Assembly: GCA_002314445.1 (NCBI GenBank)
Contig: DCFX01000022.1
Location: 1,210 to 65,209, forward strand
Origin: Treponema sp. UBA1793
Lineage (GTDB): Bacteria > Spirochaetota > Spirochaetia > Treponematales > Treponemataceae
DNA: 64,000 bases
Reading direction: 5' to 3'
How positions within the stretch are numbered: position 1 is the first letter of the stretch; each line of letters begins with the position of its first letter. This document shows, one piece after another, positions 27,238 to 35,783 of this stretch. The notes beneath the pieces were generated by a model. The model had not been told where the DNA came from, did not search any database, and worked only from the letters and a program-made list of their open reading frames with translations. The translations under genes and the position numbers were made by a program.

Positions 27238-28176
27238 ATGAAAAATTTTTTTAAAAAATATGGTGAATTGAAAAAGAGAGAACTCTCTGCAAATTTCAGG
27301 CGTATGAGAAATATGAAAATGTGTTATCTGTTTCTGCTGCCGTTTGCGGTACTGTTCATAGCCTTTTACATACTCCCGATGTTCACATCAATTTTTTACA
27401 GTTTCACGAATTTCAATATGCTCGAGAAACCGGAATTCATCGGCTTCAGAAACTATATCAACTTATTTTTGAAGGATGAAGTGAATCAGACAGCAATAAA
27501 AAATACTTTTATTATAGCTGTTATTACAGGGCCTGCCGGATATATTATTTCATTCCTTATTGCATGGCTTATTAATGAACTCCCGAAATGGATGCGGACA
27601 ATTGCAGTCGTCATATTTTATTCACCTTCGATTGCCGGAAACGTCTATGTCATATTTTCCATTATATTCCGGGGTGACATGTACGGTATTACGAATTCGA
27701 TTTTAATGAAGCTTAATATTATCGATACACCTGTGCTGTGGCTTACAGACCCGAGGTATATCATGACAATCTGCATTATTGTCATCCTGTGGATGAGCCT
27801 TGGACAGGGATTCCTTTCGTTTGTAGCGGGACTTCAGGGAATTGACAAGTCGCAGTACGAAGCCGGATATATAGACGGCATACGAAATCGCTGGCAGGAA
27901 TTGTGGTTCATAACGCTTCCGAATATGAAACCGATGTTACTGTTCGGAGCCGTTATGTCCATAACAACAGCTTTCGGAGTGTGTGATGTCACTATGAATC
28001 TCGCCGGATATCCGAGCACGGATTACGCTGCGCGTACTGTTGTAACCCATCTGTTCGACTACGGATATACGCGTTTCGAAATGGGATATGCGTCGGCCAT
28101 AGCGACAATGCTGTTTTTGGTGATGATTCTCTGCAAGAAAGCCGTTATGGCTTTGCTTAACAGAGTCGGAAGATAG
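27238..28176 (+). CDS. ABC sugar permease, MalF/UgpA type
   Basis: The 312-residue permease starts 3 bp after the giant binding protein. It has six TM helices, begins with a basic N-terminus, and has the EAA loop SQYEAGYIDGIRNRWQELWF followed by ITLPNMKP. The second permease (28191) completes the heterodimer. No ATPase gene lies in this block. Tight packing shows co-transcription with the binding protein and the downstream NHL, YIP1 and DUF5696 genes. Confidence 0.9.
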   Translation: MKNFFKKYGELKKRELSANFRRMRNMKMCYLFLLPFAVLFIAFYILPMFTSIFYSFTNFNMLEKPEFIGFRNYINLFLKDEVNQTAIKNTFIIAVITGPAGYIISFLIAWLINELPKWMRTIAVVIFYSPSIAGNVYVIFSIIFRGDMYGITNSILMKLNIIDTPVLWLTDPRYIMTICIIVILWMSLGQGFLSFVAGLQGIDKSQYEAGYIDGIRNRWQELWFITLPNMKPMLLFGAVMSITTAFGVCDVTMNLAGYPSTDYAARTVVTHLFDYGYTRFEMGYASAIATMLFLVMILCKKAVMALLNRVGR

Positions 28177-28190
28177 GCGGAGGTGGAAGA

Positions 28191-29063
28191 TTGAATACAT
28201 CAGTGAGAAGAAAATTCCGGAGAAGAAGCCCCAACCGTTCTATCGGCGGTGATATCGGAATGTACCTGTTTCTGGCGCTTCTTTGTATCATGATGGCAGT
28301 CCCGATGGTATATGCTGTAACGAGTTCACTAAAACCTCTTGATGAGCTGTTCAAATTTCCGCCGACACTGTTTGCGCGGAATCCGACGTTCGACAACTTC
28401 AGTGATTTGTTTGTGACGATGAGTCAGTCGTATGTTCCGTTTTCCCGTTATGTGTTCAATACTGTGTTCGTAACGTTTGCAGGAACGGCTGGTGAAGTTA
28501 TAATCGCATCGATGGCTGCGTATGTTCTTGCAAAATATAACTTTCCCGGTGGAAGGATATTTTTCAATGTCGTTGTTACGGCCCTTATGTTTACCGGTTA
28601 TGTCACGGCCATTCCAAATTATCTTATTATGACGAAACTGCATATCGTAGATACCTACTGGGCGCTTATCCTTCCCGCATTCGCAGCCCCTATCGGTCTG
28701 TTTCTTATGAAGCAATATATGGAAGGCATACCTGATTCGATTATTGAAGCGGCGAAAATAGACGGAGCAAACGAGTGGACTACGTTTATTAAACTTGTCA
28801 TGCCGAATGCAAAGCCGGCGTGGCTTACGATTATTATTTTTTCAGTGCAGTCATTATGGAATAACAACGCGTCGAATCTGATTTATACGGAAAATCTGAA
28901 ACCCGTTACATATGCGCTTCAGCAGATTCAGCTCGGAGGTATTGTACGTACCGGACAGACTGCTGCCGTCACCGTTATTATCATGCTCCTGCCTGTACTG
29001 ATATTCATTTTCGCGCAGAGTCAGGTACTTGAAACAATGGCGACATCAGGGTTGAAGGATTAG
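28191..29063 (+). CDS. ABC sugar permease, MalG/UgpE type
   Basis: Translation starts at TTG 28191 with a strong GGCGGAGG site just upstream; no better ATG exists before the first TM. The 290-residue product has six TM helices and the EAA loop IIEAAKIDGANEWTTFIKLV followed by MPNAKPAW. It pairs with the permease at 27238. Fourteen base pairs separate the two genes, and the NHL-protein gene follows after 3 bp. Confidence 0.9.
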   Translation: MNTSVRRKFRRRSPNRSIGGDIGMYLFLALLCIMMAVPMVYAVTSSLKPLDELFKFPPTLFARNPTFDNFSDLFVTMSQSYVPFSRYVFNTVFVTFAGTAGEVIIASMAAYVLAKYNFPGGRIFFNVVVTALMFTGYVTAIPNYLIMTKLHIVDTYWALILPAFAAPIGLFLMKQYMEGIPDSIIEAAKIDGANEWTTFIKLVMPNAKPAWLTIIIFSVQSLWNNNASNLIYTENLKPVTYALQQIQLGGIVRTGQTAAVTVIIMLLPVLIFIFAQSQVLETMATSGLKD

Positions 29064-29066
29064 CAT

Positions 29067-30533
29067 ATGAGAAAATTTATGATTATTGCGGCGGCATACC
29101 TTCTGGTTACCGTACCGCTTCTTTCTGCGGAAACGAATTGTTATACGTACGACAGGTGGGGCGAAATTGAAAAATCGCCCGATACGTACCGTGTCGATAA
29201 AGTGTCAGGATGGAAAGAGCTGGGGCTTGCTGTTCCTCTTTCAAATCCTTCCGGTATTTTTGCAAGGGACAACAAATTGTATGTCTGTGATACGGGCAAT
29301 AACCGCATTATCGAGTTGCAGTATAATCCGGATCGGACATTCACGCTGCAGCGTGTTATCGGTCATTTCAATGCGGGTGGAAAAATAAAAGAAACATTTG
29401 ATTCTCCTGAAGATGTTTTTGCAGGCAGTAACGGGGATTTATTCATTTGTGATACGAATAACGGACGTGTCGTAAAGCTGGACAGGAATCTCAATCTGCT
29501 GCAGGAATTCCTGCAGCCTGACAATCCGACATACGACAAGACTCTTGCCTTTATGCCGGTAAAGGTTGTGGCAGATGTTTCGGGACGTGTCTATGTCCTT
29601 GCAAAAAATGTGAACAGAGGATTTCTGAAATATGAAAGCGACGGAACGTTTACGGGATTTTACGGAGCAGGCGAAGTTCATCCGAACGTTGCAGATGCAC
29701 TGTGGAAAAAACTTGCGACACAAAAACAAAAAAAACGGATGGAATCTTTTGTTCCGACAGAATATTCGAATGCCAGTCTTGATAAGGACGGTTTTATTTA
29801 TGCAGTGACCAGGACTTTTGACGAATGGGATTTAAAATCCGATAAAGCAAAACCTGTGCGCCGGCTGAATGCGCTGGGAAAAGACATTCTCATTAAAAAT
29901 GCAGCATGGCCGCCGATCGGAGATCTTCAGTGGGGTGATGCAGCAGGATACAATGGGCCGTCACGTTTTACAGATGTTACTGTATTTGATGATGACTCAT
30001 ATGTTGTCCTCGATGACACGAGGGGACGGCTGTTCGGGTACAACAGCCAGGGATATCTGCTTTTCGCTTTCGGTGGCAAAGGAAATATTAACGGCTTTTT
30101 CAAAAAGACTGCCGCGCTTGACCATATAAACAGGGATCTCCTTGTTCTTGATTCGATGGCCTGTACCATTACCGTATTCAGTCCGACTGATTTCGGCAAT
30201 ATGATTTATGAAGCACTTGATGAATACGCGGCAGGCCGCTATGACGAGTCGGCAGCATTGTGGTCAAAAGTTATGCATCTGAATGGAAATTATGATCTTG
30301 CCTATATCGGACTGGGGAAAGCCGCACTCCGCAGCGGACAATATAAATCAGCGATGGAATATTTCAAACTCAAGTGGGACGCAAAGTATTATTCAAAAGC
30401 GTTTGTGCTTTACCGCAGGGAGTGGGTAGAACACAATCTCGGCTGGATGGCGGCAGTGCTGCTGATTCTGCTGATTGCGCACCTGGTGATAAAAGAAATG
30501 CGGAAAATAAAAGAAGAGGTAAAACGATCATGA
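29067..30533 (+). CDS. Membrane-anchored NHL-repeat/TPR protein of the sugar-transport block
   Basis: The 488-residue protein has a signal peptide (IIAAAYLLVTVPLLSAE). Residues 45-380 contain NHL-type beta-propeller repeats (FARDNKLYVCDTGNNRIIEL, then GDLFICDTNNGRVVKLD and DDSYVVLDDTRGRLFGY). Residues 385-450 are a pair of TPR-like helical repeats, and a single TM near 460-478 (WMAAVLLILLIAHLVI) with a basic tail anchors it in the inner membrane, so the propeller faces the periplasm. NHL proteins with this layout accompany DUF5696 transport clusters in Paenibacillus-like Firmicutes. A scaffold role for the transport complex is inferred. Its stop overlaps the next gene's start (ATGA). Confidence 0.8.
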   Translation: MRKFMIIAAAYLLVTVPLLSAETNCYTYDRWGEIEKSPDTYRVDKVSGWKELGLAVPLSNPSGIFARDNKLYVCDTGNNRIIELQYNPDRTFTLQRVIGHFNAGGKIKETFDSPEDVFAGSNGDLFICDTNNGRVVKLDRNLNLLQEFLQPDNPTYDKTLAFMPVKVVADVSGRVYVLAKNVNRGFLKYESDGTFTGFYGAGEVHPNVADALWKKLATQKQKKRMESFVPTEYSNASLDKDGFIYAVTRTFDEWDLKSDKAKPVRRLNALGKDILIKNAAWPPIGDLQWGDAAGYNGPSRFTDVTVFDDDSYVVLDDTRGRLFGYNSQGYLLFAFGGKGNINGFFKKTAALDHINRDLLVLDSMACTITVFSPTDFGNMIYEALDEYAAGRYDESAALWSKVMHLNGNYDLAYIGLGKAALRSGQYKSAMEYFKLKWDAKYYSKAFVLYRREWVEHNLGWMAAVLLILLIAHLVIKEMRKIKEEVKRS

Positions 30534-31207
30534 GCGTAATGACTGCAAAACTGAAAAGAATCGGACAGAGACAGACATGGGACCGGTTCATATCGTCATT
30601 AAAATATTCATTATATGTGATTGTTCATCCTGTAGACGGATTCTGGGATCTCATACATGAAAAACGCGGCTCGCTGGCGGCCGCAGATATTCTCGTTCTT
30701 CTTACGCTTCTGACTCATGTCTGGAAACTGCAGTTCACCAGTTTTCAGTTTATACAGGTGCACTGGGAACGGGTTAATATTTTTATGGAAGCCTCATCAG
30801 TACTTGTGCCTCTCTTCGTATTTTGTGTTTCAAACTGGGGCGTAACGACTCTGTTTGACGGTAAGGGCAGGCTGAGTCAGATTTATATGGGAACGGCCTA
30901 TGCACTTACACCGTATATAATTATACAGATTCCTCTTATTTTTTTAAGCAATATTGTCACGGTCGAGGAAGGAACATTTTATTGGTTTTTTTCCGACTTT
31001 TCACTTGCCTGGGTCGGTGTACTCATGATTGCTGCAATAATGATGATTCATGCATACAGTTTCGGAAAGACTCTCTGGTTTATGATTGTATCTGCCTTTG
31101 CAATGCTTGTCTTTATTTTCATTGTGTTGCTGTTTTTCAGCATGATATCTGACGGCATTGCATATTTTATTTCGCTCGGAAGAGAAATACTGTTCCGTCT
31201 GAATTGA
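30530..31207 (+). CDS. YIP1-family inner-membrane protein
   Basis: The start is the ATG at 30530, within the ATGA overlap with the NHL gene; the longer upstream frame is out of use because it would run through the coding part of that gene. The 225-residue product has about five TM segments (for example IMTGTAYALTPYIIIQIPL-like YALTPYIIIQIPLIFL), typical of YIP1 proteins. These act as membrane helpers of unknown biochemistry and recur with NHL and DUF5696 genes in glycan loci. Expression should be translationally coupled to the NHL protein. Confidence 0.75.
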   Translation: MSVMTAKLKRIGQRQTWDRFISSLKYSLYVIVHPVDGFWDLIHEKRGSLAAADILVLLTLLTHVWKLQFTSFQFIQVHWERVNIFMEASSVLVPLFVFCVSNWGVTTLFDGKGRLSQIYMGTAYALTPYIIIQIPLIFLSNIVTVEEGTFYWFFSDFSLAWVGVLMIAAIMMIHAYSFGKTLWFMIVSAFAMLVFIFIVLLFFSMISDGIAYFISLGREILFRLN

Positions 31208-31225
31208 CAAGAGGATTATAGTAAA

Positions 31226-33817
31226 ATGAAAAAGAAAATATTGCCTGTAATAAAAATAACAAAAAAGTCAGTCATCACTATTGTGATATGGACGGCTGTT
31301 GCAGGTTTTGCTGCATATCTTGTTACCCGTCTTATGCCGAAGAATGAGGATGATAAAACACAGTTTACTTATTATTCCTTTACTGGAGGCGAGAGTAAAC
31401 AGAATAATACGCTTGAAAACGACAATCTGCTTTTTACGCTTGATCCAGAAACGACGGGATTTGAGGTACTACAGAAAGCAACGGGCCATATCTGGAGATC
31501 TGATCCGGAAGAAACCGACAGCGATCCGGTTGCACTGCCGAAAGAAAAGGCGTGCATGCATTCTACGCTGCTGCTTACGTACAGTACCGAGAACGGCGTC
31601 AATAATACATACGACAGCAAAACGTACAGTGTAGACCGCAGGTTTTACTCGATCGAAAATGGAGAAAATGAAATTACAGTGAATTATATACTCGGCGATA
31701 TGGAGCGGCAGTATATAATTCCTCAGGCTGTTGATGAAGACCGTATGGACGAAATTACCGGCGGTATGTCAAAGTCAAATATCAATCTGATTCTTCAATA
31801 TTACCGGTTATACGATACGGATAATCTTCTGCCGTCGGATAACATGGACGAACTGCTGCGTAAATATCCGGTCCTTGATGAAAAGAATCTGTATGTAGTC
31901 AGGGACGATGTACCGGATTACATGAAGAAAAAAATCGAGAAGTTTTTTGCGGATAATGGATACACATATTCTGATTATGAAAAAGATACGGAACTTTACG
32001 CAGGCGGTGCAAAAAAGAGCGTACCCGTGTTCAATGTTTCCGTTGTATACAAACTTGACGGAAATAATCTTGTGGTAGAAGTACCGTTCGATAAAATCAG
32101 CTTCAAGAAAAATTTTCCGCTTGTTGAACTTGCAGTACTGCCATATTTCGGTGCTGGTTCCGCAGACGAGAACGGGTATATGCTCGTTCCCGAGGGCGGC
32201 GGCAGTATTATTAAATTTAATAACGGCAGGCTTAAGCAGAGTAATTATTATTCGGATATATACGGCTGGGACTACTGCAGCAACAGAAAAGCAGTTGTTA
32301 CAGAGACAAGAAATTTATTTCCGGTTTTTGGCATATCCGCAGAAGACAGCTCGTTTATTTCCATACTGGAAGACGGTGCTTCTTATGCCGGCATATCTGC
32401 TGATATAAGCGGTCGGTATAATGACGTGAATTACGTTTATGCAAAATATACAATGGCACATTCGGAAGAGTATGATATTTCAAGTAAATCGACCAACTCT
32501 GAATTTGTCTACGAAAAACGGCTTCCGGCAGGAGAAAAAATAAAGCAGTTGTATGATTTTGTACCTTCTTCCGACTACAACAAAATGGCTGCGGAATACC
32601 GTGATTATCTTGTTAATAAAACCGGTCTGACCGGAAAAAGCGAAAAGTCAGCTCCGGTTGCTGTTGAAATTCTGGGAGCTGTCGACAAAATCCAGCAGGT
32701 TGCTGGTTTTCCAAAATCTCGTCCGCTCGGAATTACTTCATACGAGCAGACTGCGGAAATTATTAATGAGCTGAAAAATGCCGGTTTTACCAATATGTAT
32801 GTAAAACTTACAGGTTTTTTCAACGGTGGTATAAAACAGAAACTGCTCAGAAATGTAAAATTTCTTCAGATACTGGGAGGAAAGAAAGGATTTGCCAAAA
32901 TGGCAGAATCTTTAACCGGCGGGCGTGTTTATCTTGACGGAATCACCCAGTTCGCCGTGAACAGCGGATATGGCGACGGATTCATGAGCTACCGTGATTC
33001 TGCCCGTCTCGTAAGTTCGGAACTTGCAAAGCGGTATGATTACTCCCCGATATGGTACGGAAAAGAAAAAACAGAGAAACCTCAGTATCTTCTCCGTCCG
33101 TTACTCGCAGACAAAATGACGATGAACCTTGAAAAGACTGCGCAGAAATACGGGCTGTACGGTGTGTCGCTGTGTGATACGGGATATGTGCTTTCCGGAA
33201 ATTATGATCCGGATTATGTGAGCAGCCGCGAATCAGTCAGGAAAATGCATGCAGCCGGTATGCAGAAAATAAAAGACAGCGGAATTGGAATCATGATAAA
33301 CGGCGGAAATGATTATGCGCTTCAGTATGCTGATTTTGTAACGAACATGGATTTTACCGGACATGCATATTCAATTATTGACGAGCAGATTCCTTTTTAC
33401 CAGATGGCCGTTCACGGATATGTGAACTATGCTGGAACACCCGTCAATCTGGCTCCTGATTACCGGTATGCGGTACTGAAAGCCGCAGAATACGGAGCCG
33501 GGCTTATGTTTGTTTTTATGGCTGCTGATGAAGGAAAACTGCAGGATACTTCATACACCGATTATTACGGAGCCGGATTCAGGGAATGGAGCGCCAGTGC
33601 CGAACAGATTTACAACAGATATAACAGGGAGCTTGGAAAAACATTTTCACAAAAAATGGTAAATCACCGGAACCTTTCGCCTGATGTTTCTTTGACTGAA
33701 TATGAGGATGGAACGAAAGTGTATGTTAATTTCGGATACACCGACTATATATCCCTCGACGGTACAAAAATTCCGTCCCTGGATTATAAAGTTGTAAATG
33801 CACATAAGGGGAATTAA
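31226..33817 (+). CDS. DUF5696 protein, membrane-anchored, candidate glycosidase
   Basis: The 863-residue protein has an N-terminal TM (VITIVIWTAVAGFAAYLV) and a large periplasmic part. Residues 60-450 are a beta-rich domain beginning LFTLDPETTGFEVLQKATGHIWRS, as in DUF5696 proteins. Residues 490-830 have the regular helix-strand rhythm of a TIM barrel, with conserved-looking acids in LYGVSLCDTGYVLSGNYD, and DFTGHAYSIIDEQIPFYQM. No known glycoside hydrolase signature is present, and no catalytic residues can be assigned with confidence. The gene lies between the two importers, which suggests a role in trimming a bound oligosaccharide before transport. Confidence 0.75.
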   Translation: MKKKILPVIKITKKSVITIVIWTAVAGFAAYLVTRLMPKNEDDKTQFTYYSFTGGESKQNNTLENDNLLFTLDPETTGFEVLQKATGHIWRSDPEETDSDPVALPKEKACMHSTLLLTYSTENGVNNTYDSKTYSVDRRFYSIENGENEITVNYILGDMERQYIIPQAVDEDRMDEITGGMSKSNINLILQYYRLYDTDNLLPSDNMDELLRKYPVLDEKNLYVVRDDVPDYMKKKIEKFFADNGYTYSDYEKDTELYAGGAKKSVPVFNVSVVYKLDGNNLVVEVPFDKISFKKNFPLVELAVLPYFGAGSADENGYMLVPEGGGSIIKFNNGRLKQSNYYSDIYGWDYCSNRKAVVTETRNLFPVFGISAEDSSFISILEDGASYAGISADISGRYNDVNYVYAKYTMAHSEEYDISSKSTNSEFVYEKRLPAGEKIKQLYDFVPSSDYNKMAAEYRDYLVNKTGLTGKSEKSAPVAVEILGAVDKIQQVAGFPKSRPLGITSYEQTAEIINELKNAGFTNMYVKLTGFFNGGIKQKLLRNVKFLQILGGKKGFAKMAESLTGGRVYLDGITQFAVNSGYGDGFMSYRDSARLVSSELAKRYDYSPIWYGKEKTEKPQYLLRPLLADKMTMNLEKTAQKYGLYGVSLCDTGYVLSGNYDPDYVSSRESVRKMHAAGMQKIKDSGIGIMINGGNDYALQYADFVTNMDFTGHAYSIIDEQIPFYQMAVHGYVNYAGTPVNLAPDYRYAVLKAAEYGAGLMFVFMAADEGKLQDTSYTDYYGAGFREWSASAEQIYNRYNRELGKTFSQKMVNHRNLSPDVSLTEYEDGTKVYVNFGYTDYISLDGTKIPSLDYKVVNAHKGN

Positions 33818-33818
33818 T

Positions 33819-34733
33819 ATGAAAAAAAAGACGATAGGACTGTCCGGACGCAGGGCGCTTACAGGCTATTTATTTATACTGCCCTTTATACTTGGTTTTC
33901 TGCTGTTTATGGTGCAGCCGCTTATCCAGTCGCTTCATATGAGTTTGAGTACTGTAAATATCAGCACAAAAGGATTCTCTCTTAAGTGGAATAATTTCTA
34001 TAATTATCTGAAAGCCTTTACGATAGATGCTGAATTTAACCGTATGCTTATGACGTCCATCGGACAGATGGTTTACCGTTCGCTTGCGACTATCGTTTTC
34101 AGCTTTTTTGTCGCGCTCATGCTCAACGAGAAATTCAAGGGAAGGGCGCTAGTCCGTTCTGTTTTTTTTCTGACAGTGATTCTCTCGTCCGGTGTGCTGG
34201 TCGGGCTTGAGTATAACAATACGCTTCTGAACGGATTGAAAAAAACAATTGAAGAATCGGGGAGTTCCTCAAGCGTTACGTCGGTTCTTGAGAAAATCCT
34301 CGTGTCGAACAGTTCCGGGATTACGGGTATCAGTACAAAAGTGTTTGACCAGCTGTTTAAAATCGTCGACTCTGTTTATGATATTGCAATGGCATCGGGC
34401 ATTCAGATTATTATATTTCTGTCCGGCATGCAGAATATTTCACCGAGCATGTATGAAGCCGCTGATATGGAAGGCTGTACCAGATGGGAACGTTTGTGGA
34501 AAATAACAGTTCCCATGGTAAGTCCGTTGTTCCTGGTCTGCTGGATTTATACAATAATCGATTTTTTTATGAAAACCGACAACAAAATCATGGAAAAAAT
34601 AAACACCGTAATGATTATCCAACTTGATTACGGATTCAGTTCTGCTCTTGCCTGGATTTATTTCGGAGTCGTTATGCTGCTCATTGCGCTGAGTTCATTC
34701 ATCATTTCGAAGGTGGTGTATTATTATGAATAA
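33819..34733 (+). CDS. ABC sugar permease of the third importer
   Basis: The ATG at 33819 with AAGGGG just upstream begins immediately after the DUF5696 stop. The 304-residue product has six TM helices and an EAA loop, MYEAADMEGCTRWERLWKI, followed by TVPMVSPLF. An insertion of about 40 hydrophilic residues (around 145-190, Ser-rich) lies in a periplasmic loop. It overlaps the next permease by 8 bp, showing one operon. This and its partner are the importer closest to the GH43-GH115 set. Confidence 0.88.
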   Translation: MKKKTIGLSGRRALTGYLFILPFILGFLLFMVQPLIQSLHMSLSTVNISTKGFSLKWNNFYNYLKAFTIDAEFNRMLMTSIGQMVYRSLATIVFSFFVALMLNEKFKGRALVRSVFFLTVILSSGVLVGLEYNNTLLNGLKKTIEESGSSSSVTSVLEKILVSNSSGITGISTKVFDQLFKIVDSVYDIAMASGIQIIIFLSGMQNISPSMYEAADMEGCTRWERLWKITVPMVSPLFLVCWIYTIIDFFMKTDNKIMEKINTVMIIQLDYGFSSALAWIYFGVVMLLIALSSFIISKVVYYYE

Positions 34734-35733
34734 AAAAAACGGGACTGCGACATTAAAAAAAGAATCATTCTGGGAAAGAAATGAAGCATCGGGCGGCATC
34801 CTTCTCCGCGAAACTGCAAGGAAGCGGGCTACTGCACTATTCCGTGCACTTCTGCTTTTCGGAATGTGTTTCCTCATTCTTCAGCCGATTTTTAATAAGG
34901 TATCAATCAGTTTTATGGCGGAACGTGATTTGTACGATACAACAATCGTCGTAATTCCGAAACATCCGACGCTTGACAATTATCATATCGCTTCAAGCCT
35001 CATGCTGTACTGGAAATCGCTTTTCAATACGATCTGGGTGTCGCTTCTTGTTTCTGCAATTGAAGTATTCATGTGCGCTCTTGCCGGATACGGATTTGCC
35101 CGGTTTGACTTTCCGTTCAAACGATTCTGGTTTTTCTGTGTAATTCTTGTAATTATTATTCCGCCGCAGACAATTTCGACTTCACTGTATCTGCATTTCC
35201 GTTATTTTGATGTCTTCGGTTTGTTTAAAAAACTTACGGGAAGTGCGGTAAATCTCCGCAGTTCTATGCTGCCATACCTGTTCATGTGCTGCGGCTGTAT
35301 GGGATTAAAAAACGGATTGTATATATTCATGATGCGACAGTACTTCCGCGGTTTTCCGTATGAACTGGAAGAGGCCGCGTATGTAGACGGGTGCGGATCA
35401 TTTTCGACGTTTATCCGGATTATGCTTCCCGGCGCAAAACCGATTATAACATCGTGTTTTCTGTTTTCATTCGTATGGCAGTGGACGGACAGTTTTTACA
35501 CGGAACTGTTTCTTGGAAAAATAGACATGCTTTCAACACAGCTTGCAGCTCTTGCCGAACGGCTGCAGACATACATGACTCTTACGCTCGGCAAAACGAT
35601 GGTGACAGAGGCGTATACACAGGCAATGAACTCTACGGGCATTCTCATGGTCATCATACCATTAATAATTTTGTATTTATTCGCACAGCGGCTTTTTGTT
35701 GAAAGCCTTACAACTACAGGAGTCAAGATGTGA
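34726..35733 (+). CDS. ABC sugar permease, second subunit of the third importer
   Basis: The 335-residue protein overlaps the preceding permease by 8 bp. It has about six TM helices with an N-terminal soluble stretch of 40 residues and the EAA loop ELEEAAYVDGCGSFSTFIRI followed by MLPGAKPI. The first TM is FRALLLFGMCFLILQPIF. It joins the binding protein starting at 35784, and, like the other two systems, has no ATPase nearby. Confidence 0.9.
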   Translation: MNKKNGTATLKKESFWERNEASGGILLRETARKRATALFRALLLFGMCFLILQPIFNKVSISFMAERDLYDTTIVVIPKHPTLDNYHIASSLMLYWKSLFNTIWVSLLVSAIEVFMCALAGYGFARFDFPFKRFWFFCVILVIIIPPQTISTSLYLHFRYFDVFGLFKKLTGSAVNLRSSMLPYLFMCCGCMGLKNGLYIFMMRQYFRGFPYELEEAAYVDGCGSFSTFIRIMLPGAKPIITSCFLFSFVWQWTDSFYTELFLGKIDMLSTQLAALAERLQTYMTLTLGKTMVTEAYTQAMNSTGILMVIIPLIILYLFAQRLFVESLTTTGVKM

Positions 35734-35783
35734 CGGATGCCGCATCCTGAATATACAAACATAATCGTTTCCAGGAGGAAATA

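Noticed and set aside
30374..30529. Upstream extension of the YIP1 frame
   Set aside because: It reads through the coding part of the NHL gene in another frame; the ATGA overlap at 30530 gives a normal YIP1 start.
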